Below, one piece after another: positions 17,649-25,690 of a stretch of DNA of 64,000 bases (position 1 is the stretch's first letter; every line of letters begins with the position of its first letter). The translations under genes were made by a program, and so were the position numbers. This stretch comes from Bradyrhizobium sp. U87765 SZCCT0048. Lineage in GTDB: Bacteria > Pseudomonadota > Alphaproteobacteria > Rhizobiales > Xanthobacteraceae. The notes beneath the pieces are model-generated. The model worked only from the letters and a program-made list of their open reading frames with translations. It made no database searches and was not told the DNA's origin. The DNA is taken from the NCBI RefSeq assembly GCF_018131225.1, contig NZ_JAFCMM010000001.1:1736001-1800000 (forward strand), read 5' to 3'.

Positions 17649-17795
17649 GTGGTGATCGATGAGGCACAGCGCAGGTATCAGCGGCTAACGAGCTACGCCT
17701 TCACTTCGCGCAACGAAGGTTTTGGCTTGACGCTGATCGTGGCGATGGCCGCCGCCGGCGCACTGGTCGCCGCGCGCGCAGGAGGCCTTGCCTAG
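17649..17795 (+). pseudogene. Remnant of a family 4-type glycosyltransferase
   Basis: A 48-residue stretch bounded by stop codons at both ends. It reads S-Y-A-F-T-S-R-N-E-G-F-G-L-T-L-I and then A-M-A-A-A-G-A-L-V-A-A-R-A-G-G, which is the donor-site E-x-F-G-L-x-x-x-E-A-M-A-x-G block of group 1 glycosyltransferases. The E before A-M is replaced by V. The rest of the enzyme is absent on both sides, so this is a decayed fragment. It lies between the autotransporter and a GMC oxidoreductase and marks past rearrangement. Confidence 0.55.
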
Positions 17796-17800
17796 CTCGC

Positions 17801-17836
17801 CTAACAAAGAAGGCCCCCCGGCTTTGCCGGGGAGGC
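17801..17836 (-). terminator. Hairpin terminator, probably for the GMC oxidoreductase gene
   Basis: GC-rich stem CCCCGGC / GCCGGGG with loop TTT, extended by further G-C pairs. Read on the minus strand it is followed by CCTTCTTTGTT, a weak T tract. It lies 190 bp past the stop of the minus-strand GMC gene. Confidence 0.55.
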
Positions 17837-18028
17837 AGCAGAAGTTCAACATTTCCGGCGGTCGAACGCGCTCGCGCGACCGGACCCTGGCAGCGCGACA
17901 TAGGATTGCCGCAGTTCGACACCGTGTCTTCTCGCCAGGCGGTTGAGCTCCTTAATGGCCGCATGCAGAAGCGGCGTGCACCCGACATGGCCGCAGCCCG
18001 GGCGAGCGGCGCGATCCCCTATCCCCCC

Positions 18029-19621
18029 TCACCGGTTCTCCGCCAGCACGAAATCAGCGCAGCGCTCGCCGATCATCACAGCCGGGGCGTTGGTGTTGCC
18101 GCTGACGATCTTCGGCATCACCGAGACGTCGGCGACGCGCAGCCGGCTGACGCCGCGTACCTTGAGCGTGGGGTCGACCACCGCGCCATCATCCTTGCCC
18201 ATGCGGCAGGTGCCTGCCGGATGGTACACCGTCTTGGCATAGCTGCGCACATGCGCCTCGATCGCCTTGTCGTCGAGGTCATCGGCTTCGCCCGGCAGCA
18301 ACTCCTTCTCGATCAGCGCCTTGAGCGCCGGGGCCCGCAGGATCTTGCGTGCCAGCTTGACGCCGCGCACGAGGGCGTCGACGTCCTCCTGCTCGGCGAG
18401 ATAATTCGGATCGAACAGGATCGGCGCCGAGGGATCGGCGGCGCGCAACCGCACGGTGCCGCGCGACTTCGGCCGCAGGAAACACGGGTTGATCGACATG
18501 CCGTGGCCTTCCAGCGGCTCGCGGCCGACGTCGCCGGCGAGCACCGGCAGAACGTGAAACTGGATGTCCGGCCGGCCGGTGCCGAGGGTGTCGGCAAAAC
18601 CGCCGCTCTCGACGACGTTGGAGGTCAGGAGCCCCGATTTAAACAGGTAGTACTGCGCGCCATGACGCAGCGCCTTGAGGCCGCTATCGTTGCCGAGAAG
18701 GCTGATCGGCTTGCGGGCCCGGCCGTAGACAGAGACCTCGAGATGGTCCTGATAGTTGCGCCCCACCCCCTGCAGGTCCCGGATCACCGGGATGCCGAGC
18801 GCGGCGAGCTCCTGCTGAGGACCGATGCCGGACAGCAGCAGGATCTTGGGCGTCGCCAGCGCCCCGGCCGTAAGGATGACCTCGTGGCGGGCACGCGCGA
18901 CGTGCTCGGCGCCATCCGCCGTGCGATAGGCGATGCCCGATGCCGCACCGTTTTCCAGCACCACTCGCGAGACGTGGGCCTCAGTGATCAGCTTGAGATT
19001 GGGCCGGCGCATCACCGGGCGCAGGTACATGACCGCGGTCGAGCCGCGCCGCCCCCGCCGCGTCGTGGTCTGGTAGAAGCCCGCGCCGAGTTGCTGCTCG
19101 CCGTTGAAATCCGGATTGAGCGGCAGGCCAACCTGCTGCGCTGCCGCGACGAAGCCGCGGCTGAACGGATGCTTATAGGCGATGTCGGTGACCGACAACG
19201 GGCCGTCGTTGCCATGGTAGCCATCGACGAGGCGGGTGTTGGCTTCGGAGCGGCGGAACACCGGCAGCACATCGCGCCACGCCCAGCCGTCGCATCCCAT
19301 CTCGGCCCACTCGTCGTAATCGCGGGCCTGACCGCGGATGTAGACCATGGCATTGAGCGACGATCCACCGCCGAGCGTGCGGCCCTGCGGAACGTACATG
19401 GCGCGGTTGGCGGCCTTGGCCTGCGGCTCCGATTCGTAGACCCAGCTGCGCTCGGTGCCGATGACACGGACGAACGTCGCCGGGATGTGGATGAACATGT
19501 CGTTGTCGGCCGGCCCCGATTCGAGCAGCAGAACGCGTTTGCCGGCCTCCACCAGGCGGTTGGCGATCACACAGCCGGACGAGCCTGCACCGGCCACCAC
19601 GTAGTCGAATTCCTCAGCCAT
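18029..19621 (-). CDS. GMC-family FAD-dependent oxidoreductase (choline dehydrogenase-like)
   Basis: A 530-residue flavoprotein of the glucose-methanol-choline family. It has the FAD dinucleotide motif V-A-G-A-G-S-S-G-C (10-18), the GMC signature G-R-T-L-G-G-G-S-S-L-N-A-M near residue 80, and I-L-T-A-G-A-L-A-T-P-K-I-L as signature 2. The catalytic His lies in Y-H-P-A-G-T-C-R-M and the partner Asn in S-G-N-T-N-A-P. It oxidises a primary alcohol to an aldehyde; the electron acceptor is not evident. A paralogue is at 59.7-61.3 kb. It is divergent from the FeaR-like regulator at 20.3 kb. The substrate is unknown. Confidence 0.9.
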   Translation of the reverse strand: MAEEFDYVVAGAGSSGCVIANRLVEAGKRVLLLESGPADNDMFIHIPATFVRVIGTERSWVYESEPQAKAANRAMYVPQGRTLGGGSSLNAMVYIRGQARDYDEWAEMGCDGWAWRDVLPVFRRSEANTRLVDGYHGNDGPLSVTDIAYKHPFSRGFVAAAQQVGLPLNPDFNGEQQLGAGFYQTTTRRGRRGSTAVMYLRPVMRRPNLKLITEAHVSRVVLENGAASGIAYRTADGAEHVARARHEVILTAGALATPKILLLSGIGPQQELAALGIPVIRDLQGVGRNYQDHLEVSVYGRARKPISLLGNDSGLKALRHGAQYYLFKSGLLTSNVVESGGFADTLGTGRPDIQFHVLPVLAGDVGREPLEGHGMSINPCFLRPKSRGTVRLRAADPSAPILFDPNYLAEQEDVDALVRGVKLARKILRAPALKALIEKELLPGEADDLDDKAIEAHVRSYAKTVYHPAGTCRMGKDDGAVVDPTLKVRGVSRLRVADVSVMPKIVSGNTNAPAVMIGERCADFVLAENR

Positions 19622-20321
19622 TCATGCATACCTTGCGATTGGGGTTGTCGAATTGATCCGGCGCGTGCGCAATCCCGGCACTCGTATGGACAAGGGCCGA
19701 GGCCGCCAGCGATCCACGCGATCGGCGCAGGCCAGACCGGTCAGTTTCCCGGCGGTGACCTCAAAGGTTACTGCAAAGTGACTACTTTTCGCGGCCGCGC
19801 CAAACGATGTATCGAAGCGCAAGCATCCGATTTCCGCTGTGCCATCAGCGCGATCACGCCGCCCCTTCATCTTGCCGATCACGTTCCATGCCGACACTTT
19901 CCGCCTCGATCCGCAGCCCCGTTGCCAGACGCTCGCCGCACAGGCTGGATCGGCCGGGCGCGCCGCGGTAGCGCGACGTGCCCGCTGGCACGGAGCATCG
20001 GCGGCGACACAGGCTGGTGGGGATGGCGACAGCGCAGGCATGGCGGGTTCCGATTCGACGCGGGCGCGTCGTGGGAACCGCATTACTAGGGGGCCGGGAC
20101 CGATCCCGCGACGGCCACGGAGGCCGCCTGCGCCAGCGATCAAGCGAAACTTCGCACGGGATAAACTGCCGCCGGGGAGCCGTCTCGATACCCCCGGAAC
20201 GGAACCCGACGGACACAGATAAAACGGTGCAACGTTTTAGAAAGATTGACGAATATCCTGCCGTCGCTACGATGGCAAAAAAACAGGACCGGATCGCCGG
20301 CCGCAACGATGGAGGAAAACG
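19622..20321. other. 700-bp divergent intergenic region
   Basis: It lies between the GMC gene (minus) and an AraC gene (plus). Visible elements are AAAGT-GACT-ACTTT at 19775-19788 and AAAACG-GTGCAA-CGTTTT at 20221-20238, the latter 84 bp before the AraC start. Open frames across the region have no family resemblance and are probably non-coding. It is unusually long for this gene-dense window. Confidence 0.4.
20221..20238. promoter_or_regulatory. Palindrome upstream of the FeaR-like regulator
   Basis: AAAACG-GTGCAA-CGTTTT has perfect 6-bp arms and lies in an AT-richer patch 84 bp before the regulator's ATG. A related palindrome GAAACGTTTC occurs at 28676-28685 before another transporter operon. 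A self-regulatory site is possible. Confidence 0.3.
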
Positions 20322-21260
20322 ATGACCATGGTCGAGGACCACCATGTTACGGTCAGCTCGGGGCAGTCTTTTGCCGAGTCTGCACGCAAGTTCTTCGGCA
20401 ATATCAAGCTCGGGTTTCATGCCGATGACGACGCCGACGCGGAGTTGACGTCCGCCCCGCTCGGCGCATGCCGGCTGTCACGCATCACCGCGAGCCCGCA
20501 CGGCGTCAGGGCGACACGCGTCGTGCAACGCAGCCACGATGTCGACTCGATCAAGCTGATCCTGCAGCTCGAAGGCCAGTCGATCTTCGAACAGGACAGC
20601 AAGGCATTCGCGCTCGGACCGAAGTCCTGGATCGTTTACGATCCGACCCGCCCGTACCAGCTCAACAACCAGTCGCGCATCAGCCAGTTGCTGCTGCAGG
20701 TGCCGCGCAACAACTTCTCGGCGGCGGCGCTGGAGCGGCTGTCGCTGCCGCATGTGTTCTGTGATGATCCTGCCGGCGTGCCGCGCGTCGTCGCCGCGTT
20801 CGTGCGCTCGACCATGGACGAGATTGCACAGTTCGAAGAGCTGGAGGCTTCGCGTGTCGGCGACTCGCTGGCACGACTGGCGACGATGATGATCTCTTCG
20901 GATCAGGAGGGAGACGATTCCTGCACGCTGCGCATCCTGCGCGCCCGCGTGAAGGCGTACATCGAGAACAACCTGTCGCGCAGCGACCTCGACATCGAGG
21001 AAATTGCCCAGCGCATGGGCTGCTCGCGGCGCTACATCTTCCGCGCGTTCCAGGCCGCGGATACGACGCCTTCGCAGTACATCTGGGATCTGCGGCTCGA
21101 GCGCACCAGGGAGCGCCTGACCGCGAACAGCTTCCGCAACGGATCGATCTCGGAGATCGCGTTCTCCTGCGGCTTCTCATCGACCGCGCATTTCTCGCGG
21201 GCCTTCCGCAAGCGCTACGGCATGTCGCCGAGCGACGCGCGCCGGCACAGCGGCTATTGA
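20322..21260 (+). CDS. AraC-family regulator, FeaR-like
   Basis: A 312-residue activator. The N-terminal AraC-binding-like domain contains F-A-L-G-P-K-S-W-I-V-Y-D-P-T-R-P-Y-Q-L, the conserved D-x-x-R-P-Y segment of FeaR-type proteins. The C-terminal domain has I-E-E-I-A-Q-R-M-G-C-S-R-R-Y-I and I-S-E-I-A-F-S-C-G-F-S-S-T-A-H-F-S-R-A-F. GGAGG precedes the ATG. FeaR itself controls amine oxidase and phenylacetaldehyde dehydrogenase in E. coli; here the neighbours are a GMC dehydrogenase and a second MoaF-family gene, consistent with amine or alcohol sensing. Confidence 0.88.
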   Translation: MTMVEDHHVTVSSGQSFAESARKFFGNIKLGFHADDDADAELTSAPLGACRLSRITASPHGVRATRVVQRSHDVDSIKLILQLEGQSIFEQDSKAFALGPKSWIVYDPTRPYQLNNQSRISQLLLQVPRNNFSAAALERLSLPHVFCDDPAGVPRVVAAFVRSTMDEIAQFEELEASRVGDSLARLATMMISSDQEGDDSCTLRILRARVKAYIENNLSRSDLDIEEIAQRMGCSRRYIFRAFQAADTTPSQYIWDLRLERTRERLTANSFRNGSISEIAFSCGFSSTAHFSRAFRKRYGMSPSDARRHSGY

Positions 21261-21310
21261 CCGGCCGCGCCGCGGAGCCCTCACGGGCACCGCGGCCGGA
21301 ATGCACGGCC

Positions 21311-21700
21311 TCAGGCCGCGCCGTCTTCCAGAAGCTTGGTGTTGGTGAACTGCTCGAAACGGCGCACCTTGCCGTCCCTGACCGTCCACAGATGGGCGGT
21401 GCGCACGCTGAACGGCCTGCCGCTCTGGCGATGCTTGCCACGATAGCCGCCGATCGCCACCACCTCGTCGCCGGCGTCGAGCAGCCGGTCGAGCCGGAAC
21501 TCGAAGCCCTCGAAGGTGCTGCCGATCACCTTGAACACATTCTCGACCACGGCGGCGGGACCGACATGGGTGCCCGCGCACAGCGAGCCGTCCATCTCGA
21601 TCCACTCCCCATCGGGCGCGAGATCGGCAAGCATGCCGTCGAGGTCGCCGCGGCTGCTGGCGTCATAGTGGGCTTTCACGATTTCATAAGCCGTCCGCAT
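21311..21700 (-). CDS. SnoaL-like / nuclear transport factor 2-fold protein
   Basis: A 129-residue protein from ATG 21700 (MRTAYEIVKA; a further in-frame ATG at 21712 adds four residues). It has the pattern of small cone-shaped NTF2-fold proteins: V-K-A-H-Y-D-A-S-S-R-G-D-L-D-G-M-L at the start, then G-A-A-type pocket strands and V-R-T-A-H-L-W-T-V-R-D-G-K-V-R-R-F-E-Q-F near the end. Members act as polyketide cyclases, dehydratases, isomerases or ligand carriers. It is downstream of the second MoaF-family gene on the same strand, so the two probably work together. Confidence 0.78.
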   Translation of the reverse strand: MRTAYEIVKAHYDASSRGDLDGMLADLAPDGEWIEMDGSLCAGTHVGPAAVVENVFKVIGSTFEGFEFRLDRLLDAGDEVVAIGGYRGKHRQSGRPFSVRTAHLWTVRDGKVRRFEQFTNTKLLEDGAA

Positions 21701-21805
21701 CTTCGCTTCCAAGTTTCACCTTTCGATCAGAGTGCGATTCCATCGTGACGGCATCGCCAGGGCGCCATCACTCCTGTTGATGACCAATTGTCTTCAGCAG
21801 CCGTT

Positions 21806-22597
21806 TCAGACCGGCTCCTGGCCGGGCAGATAGAACGTCATCGACGCCTTGCGGATGAGCGCACCCGCGCGGCTGTTTTCGATCTGGCCAGCGCCCGTGA
21901 TACCCAGGAACTTGCCGGTCGAACGCATCGCATCGAAGTTGTAGAAAAACACCGAGGCGACGGGGATGAGGAATTCCCGGAACGTGAACACATACTGGTT
22001 GTCGTCGAACTTGTAGGTCGTGGTCAGGTCGACATCACCGTGACCGCGCTGCACGCCCACCAGACACTGCCAGCAATAGCGTTCGGACGACAGGTAGGTG
22101 TGCTCGTAAGTGTGCTGCGGGCTGTAGGTGAAATGGGCACGCAGACCGATCAGGTCGCGGCTCGGCGCCGGCACCACCGCACCGAGCGCACCATCGAGGT
22201 TGCCGATGATGCCGGGCCGGAACACCTGGGCAACGCGTGGCTCGCCGCGCACCTCACCGGCTTCACGGACGATCGAGGTGACACACAGCACCCGCCGCGT
22301 CGCCGTATTGAGCATCAGCGTCGACGCCTGCGTCGCCCGGGTCGCGAAGGCGACATCGACGAAGTAGGTGGATGGCGCGACCTCGACGACATCGCAGGGA
22401 TCGCTGCCGGCGCCGTCGGCATCCGACCATGCCACCTGCCCCTCTGCGAACGCGAGATGCAGCGTGCGCGCGTCATCGAAGCGAAGATCGAACGAGCGTC
22501 CATCGAGCGCACGTGACTGCGGCAGCCGGTTGGTGTCGATGCCGGCGGCGAAGTCGTCGTAATTCTTCCAGTCTTGTGGTCGGTCCTGGGTGGACAT
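21806..22597 (-). CDS. moaF: MoaF family protein (second copy)
   Basis: A 263-residue paralogue of the 3958 protein from ATG 22597 (MSTQDRPQDW). The longer frame to 22702 adds residues unlike the family. Shared features are G-R-S-F-D-L-R-F-D-D-A-R-T, S-T-Y-F-V-D-V-A-F, the C-terminal P-Q-H-T-Y-E-H-T-Y and R-Y-C-W-Q-C-L-V-G. Similarity to copy one is clear but distant, so this is not a recent duplication. It precedes a SnoaL-like gene and is divergent from an outer-membrane protein gene. Its 5' region holds a palindrome and a terminator-like stem, suggesting regulated transcription. Function unknown. Confidence 0.75.
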   Translation of the reverse strand: MSTQDRPQDWKNYDDFAAGIDTNRLPQSRALDGRSFDLRFDDARTLHLAFAEGQVAWSDADGAGSDPCDVVEVAPSTYFVDVAFATRATQASTLMLNTATRRVLCVTSIVREAGEVRGEPRVAQVFRPGIIGNLDGALGAVVPAPSRDLIGLRAHFTYSPQHTYEHTYLSSERYCWQCLVGVQRGHGDVDLTTTYKFDDNQYVFTFREFLIPVASVFFYNFDAMRSTGKFLGITGAGQIENSRAGALIRKASMTFYLPGQEPV

Positions 22598-22814
22598 GCG
22601 GCGGTCCCTGCATTCGCGGATCGCCGGCCTCGCAGCGGCGCGGACCGGCGCAGCGCACCCTCGCACGGCCGTGGAAGCGCACGCCAGTTCAAAGCCGGCC
22701 ACGGCCGCGGGCTATCGGCATCAGACCCGATTTTGTTCGCGCCTGGTCAAGCCGCCACGAGATCGCATCGTGCACCGGCGCTTGACGATTGCGATTGTGC
22801 CGGCAGCGCTGCTG

Positions 22815-22832
22815 CATTGCGAATGCGCAATG
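22815..22832. promoter_or_regulatory. Palindromic operator-like site
   Basis: CATTGCG-AATG-CGCAATG has perfect 7-bp arms, loosely extended by GCTG and CCAGC outside. It lies 218 bp before the MoaF-family start and 473 bp before the outer-membrane protein start. The binding protein is unknown. Confidence 0.4.
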
Positions 22833-22885
22833 CCAGCAACAGGCGATGCAGCGCAACAATGAAAGCAGGACAAAGCCGCCACAGC

Positions 22886-22916
22886 GATAAAAGTGGCCCG
22901 GCCCGCAGGCCGGGCC
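22886..22916 (-). terminator. Terminator-like stem-loop upstream of the second MoaF-family gene
   Basis: Perfect 9-bp stem GGCCCGGCC / GGCCGGGCC around loop CGCA. Read on the minus strand it is followed by ACTTTTATC, a short T run. No minus-strand gene ends here, so it may attenuate a leader transcript entering the MoaF-family gene at 22597. Confidence 0.45.
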
Positions 22917-23304
22917 CAGTAAACAGCCGAACATCGGGAGGAATAGATTGCTGCCCGGCTGGAAGCGGACACATTGAGGCGCAAAATGGCGGTGCATCGT
23001 CCGTGCTCGTGCACCATTTCCGGGTGACGATATACAGAAACAACGCATCGCCGGGAGATCCATCGGCGGATCTGCACGCACGATCAAGCAACACTTCTCG
23101 ACCGGTCTAGAACGGCGATTCTGAAGCGTTCAGAAAGCGATCCGCCGACAATCTGTGCCCCGATCGACACACTCGCGCGCATTCGTCCTGAGCCAACTTT
23201 TACTTCGCAGCCAGCGAAGCTCTTGGAAAAGCGTCACCATAGCATTTCCCCATTGCAACGACGTTGACTCGCGAAGCGTTGGCTTCACGGGGCTAGGGGG
23301 AACG

Positions 23305-24312
23305 ATGAACTTCAAGCAGACTGCAAGCGTCCTGGTCGGCGCTGCCGCATTGACCGCGGCAAGCTTTGGCTCGGCCAGCGCCTATGAATTCGGCTCGCCC
23401 GGCTGGGCGACCAAGCCCGGCATCACCATCGGAGCGAGCGCCGGCGCGCCGCCCCCGGGCATCTACATGTTCGACCAGGTCTTCACCTATCAGGCCAACA
23501 TCGTCGGTCCGGGCGCGCCGAACGTTGGCGGTGCGCGGACCCAGGTGCATGCCGCGGTCGAGGCCTCCGGTCTCGTCTTCGTACCGGGCTGGACGTTCCT
23601 TGGCGCCACCTACAACGCCGTCATCGTGCAGCCGTTCATCATGGCCGACGTCGGCAATCCGGTGAACGCGCAGCAGGCCGGCATGCACAACACCTACATC
23701 GTGCCGGTTGAATTGAGCTGGAAGCTCGGCGACAGCGGCTTCTTCATCAAGACCGGCCTCGGCATCTACACGCCGAACGGCTCGATCAGCGGCCCGGCCG
23801 GCCTCAACAACGTCGGCAACCCGTGGTGGACCTTCCAGCCCGAACTGATCGTGTCCTATCTGAAGGACGGCTGGAACATCACCGCCTTCCTGTATGAGGA
23901 GTTCAACACCAAGAACACCTATACGGGCTACCAGAGCGGTGACGTCTTCCACGCCGACTTCACCGTCACCAAGACGATCGACAAGTGGACCTTCGGTCCG
24001 GTCGCCTACTATGTCGGCCAGGTCAGCAACGACAAGTCCAGCGCGTTCTACAACGGCGCAATCAACGTGAACCGCTACAACATCTGGGCGGTTGGCGGCC
24101 TTGTCGCTTATAACTTCGGACCGGCCACCCTCACGGTGTGGGCGCTCGACGAAGTCTCGTCCAAGGCGTCCGGCGGCACGCCGAACCTCGCCGGCGGCGA
24201 CACCGCCAGCATCACCAAGGGCTGGACCGCGTTCGCGAGCCTCAGCTACCGCCTCTGGGCGCCGGACGAGCCGGCCGCCCCGATCACCAAGCGCCCGGCG
24301 ATCTTCAAGTAA
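23305..24312 (+). CDS. Outer-membrane transporter-like protein (phenol-degradation MetA type)
   Basis: A 335-residue secreted protein. The signal peptide is about 26 residues, ending F-G-S-A-S-A. The mature part has alternating aromatic beta-strands and motifs such as K-D-G-W-N-I-T-A-F-L-Y-E-E-F-N-T and W-T-F-G-P-V-A-Y-Y, typical of the family of putative outer-membrane channels linked to aromatic degradation. The C-terminal 20 residues are Pro- and Lys-rich rather than ending in a barrel strand. GGGGGAACG precedes the ATG. A strong hairpin follows the gene. It probably admits a hydrophobic or aromatic substrate handled by the neighbouring genes. Confidence 0.78.
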   Translation: MNFKQTASVLVGAAALTAASFGSASAYEFGSPGWATKPGITIGASAGAPPPGIYMFDQVFTYQANIVGPGAPNVGGARTQVHAAVEASGLVFVPGWTFLGATYNAVIVQPFIMADVGNPVNAQQAGMHNTYIVPVELSWKLGDSGFFIKTGLGIYTPNGSISGPAGLNNVGNPWWTFQPELIVSYLKDGWNITAFLYEEFNTKNTYTGYQSGDVFHADFTVTKTIDKWTFGPVAYYVGQVSNDKSSAFYNGAINVNRYNIWAVGGLVAYNFGPATLTVWALDEVSSKASGGTPNLAGGDTASITKGWTAFASLSYRLWAPDEPAAPITKRPAIFK

Positions 24313-24323
24313 GCGCCGGTCTG

Positions 24324-24353
24324 TCCGAAGCAGCCCCAAGCGGCTGCTTCGGA
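24324..24353 (+). terminator. Hairpin after the outer-membrane protein gene
   Basis: Perfect 12-bp stem TCCGAAGCAGCC / GGCTGCTTCGGA with a 6-nt loop, 11 bp past the stop. No long T tract follows, so it may be a weak terminator or a 3'-end stabiliser. Confidence 0.6.
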
Positions 24354-24443
24354 TCGCTTCATCGACCAACGGCTGGCCGGCGAGGTGCGCGTGCGCCATC
24401 GCCGGCCGGGCCGTCTTCAGAACTCACACACAGATGGTCCGCC

Positions 24444-25283
24444 ATGATCGAAATGAAAACCGGATCGCACCTCCTATCGACGCCATCCCGTGCTCCCGAC
24501 CGCAGATCCCAGCGCGGGCAGTTCACCGGACTGCAGTTCTGGGACGGCCACGGAACTGACCTCAGGATTTCTCCCAACGATCCGGACTGCCATTTCAGCT
24601 TCGCCATCTGCATCCAGACCCGTGGTCGTGGCATGCTGCATAGCAATGGCGACAGCCATCCGCTCCATGCGGGAGAAGCGCTGCTGATCACGCCGTTCGC
24701 GCAGATCCACTGGAGCGCCGCGGATGCGCAGGCGGAATGCGTGATCGCTTCCGGCGGTCCGGTGTTCTCGCTGCGCTTTCGTCCCCACCGCCGGCACGCC
24801 ATCCGCCTCGGCGAGGACGACTCGATCGGCCTCCTCCTGACCGACTGCATCCGGCGGATGAAGGATTTCGTTCCCGGCGCCGACGGCATGATCGTCCAGA
24901 AGATGGGCGAGGTGCTCGCCGATCTCATCGAGGTCGCGATCGACGAGGCTGCCGACACCGCATCCGATCAGAACTTCCTCTCCAACCTGGTGCGGGCCGA
25001 GGACCAGCTCGACAGCCCCGCGTTCGACGTCAACGCACTCGCCACCGAGCTTGGCATGACGCTGCGCTCGCTGCAGAAACGCTTCTACCAGTTCGACACC
25101 ACCCCGCGCGAATGGATGGCCCAGCGCCGGCTGGAGAGGACGCGCCGCAAGCTCGATGATCCGCTGCTGGCGAGCCGGTCCATCAAACAGATCGCGTTCG
25201 ACTGCGGTTTCCGCGACTTCTCCCACTTCAGCCGCTCGTTCAAGAGCGCGTTCGGGCTGTCGCCGCGCGCCTATCGGCCGTAA
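24444..25283 (+). CDS. AraC-family transcriptional regulator
   Basis: A 279-residue regulator. The N-terminal domain has H-P-L-H-A-G-E-A-L-L-I-T-P-F-A-Q, an AraC-type cupin-like sensory strand. The C-terminal pair of helix-turn-helix motifs is V-N-A-L-A-T-E-L-G-M-T-L-R-S-L-Q-K-R-F and I-K-Q-I-A-F-D-C-G-F-R-D-F-S-H-F-S-R-S-F. The ATG lies 131 bp after the outer-membrane protein, past its hairpin, so it has its own promoter or limited read-through. It is one of three AraC genes within 6 kb. Its target is probably one of the flanking divergent genes. Confidence 0.88.
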   Translation: MIEMKTGSHLLSTPSRAPDRRSQRGQFTGLQFWDGHGTDLRISPNDPDCHFSFAICIQTRGRGMLHSNGDSHPLHAGEALLITPFAQIHWSAADAQAECVIASGGPVFSLRFRPHRRHAIRLGEDDSIGLLLTDCIRRMKDFVPGADGMIVQKMGEVLADLIEVAIDEAADTASDQNFLSNLVRAEDQLDSPAFDVNALATELGMTLRSLQKRFYQFDTTPREWMAQRRLERTRRKLDDPLLASRSIKQIAFDCGFRDFSHFSRSFKSAFGLSPRAYRP

Positions 25284-25690
25284 GGAACGGCCGGGACGCC
25301 GATTCGCACGCCTCTTGCCGCCGGATATCCCTGCACGCGCGACGCGCCGCGACGGCTTCCCCCTGCGCCGCAGCAATATTGCAGGGCGTTATGAGCACGT
25401 TGATTTGGAGAGACCAAAGAGTTGCCCTTGCAGGCAGATAGCATGGTTTCCCGCATATTGGGCTTCGATTGTAGAACGTTCGGACTTATCGTCGCATCAG
25501 GTGGAGTTGATTTGACGTCCACGTCTCACATCGCCGCAAGCGCGACGCGAACGCCAGATCCGTAACTCCACTGAGACTCGGACGTGCCGTTGGCCCCTTG
25601 ATTCCGACATTCGCAGGCATGCCCGCCAGAACGGGACGCGAATGACGGCGGCGGGCCCGCCACGAACGGATGTGGGGACCGATTGCAGCA
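25284..25690. other. 407-bp intergenic region between two AraC genes
   Basis: Less GC-rich than its surroundings around 25370-25510. It holds a widely spaced inverted repeat, GTGGAGTT at 25501-25508 against AACTCCAC at 25564-25571. No credible gene is seen. It presumably contains the promoter of the downstream AraC gene. Confidence 0.35.

Larger units (their letters stand above)
22598..23304. other. 707-bp divergent intergenic region
   Basis: It lies between the second MoaF-family gene (minus) and the outer-membrane protein gene (plus). It contains the palindrome at 22815-22832 and the strong stem-loop at 22895-22916. Overlapping frames here have Cys- and Arg-rich, family-free translations and are taken as non-coding. 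Confidence 0.45.

Noticed and set aside
17906..20089. 727-codon plus-strand frame
   Set aside because: Runs antisense through the GMC gene and into the intergenic region; no domain pattern.
22574..23110. 178-codon frame in the 22.6-23.3 kb gap
   Set aside because: Translation has low-complexity Arg/Ser/Gly content and covers the palindrome and stem-loop; no ribosome site.
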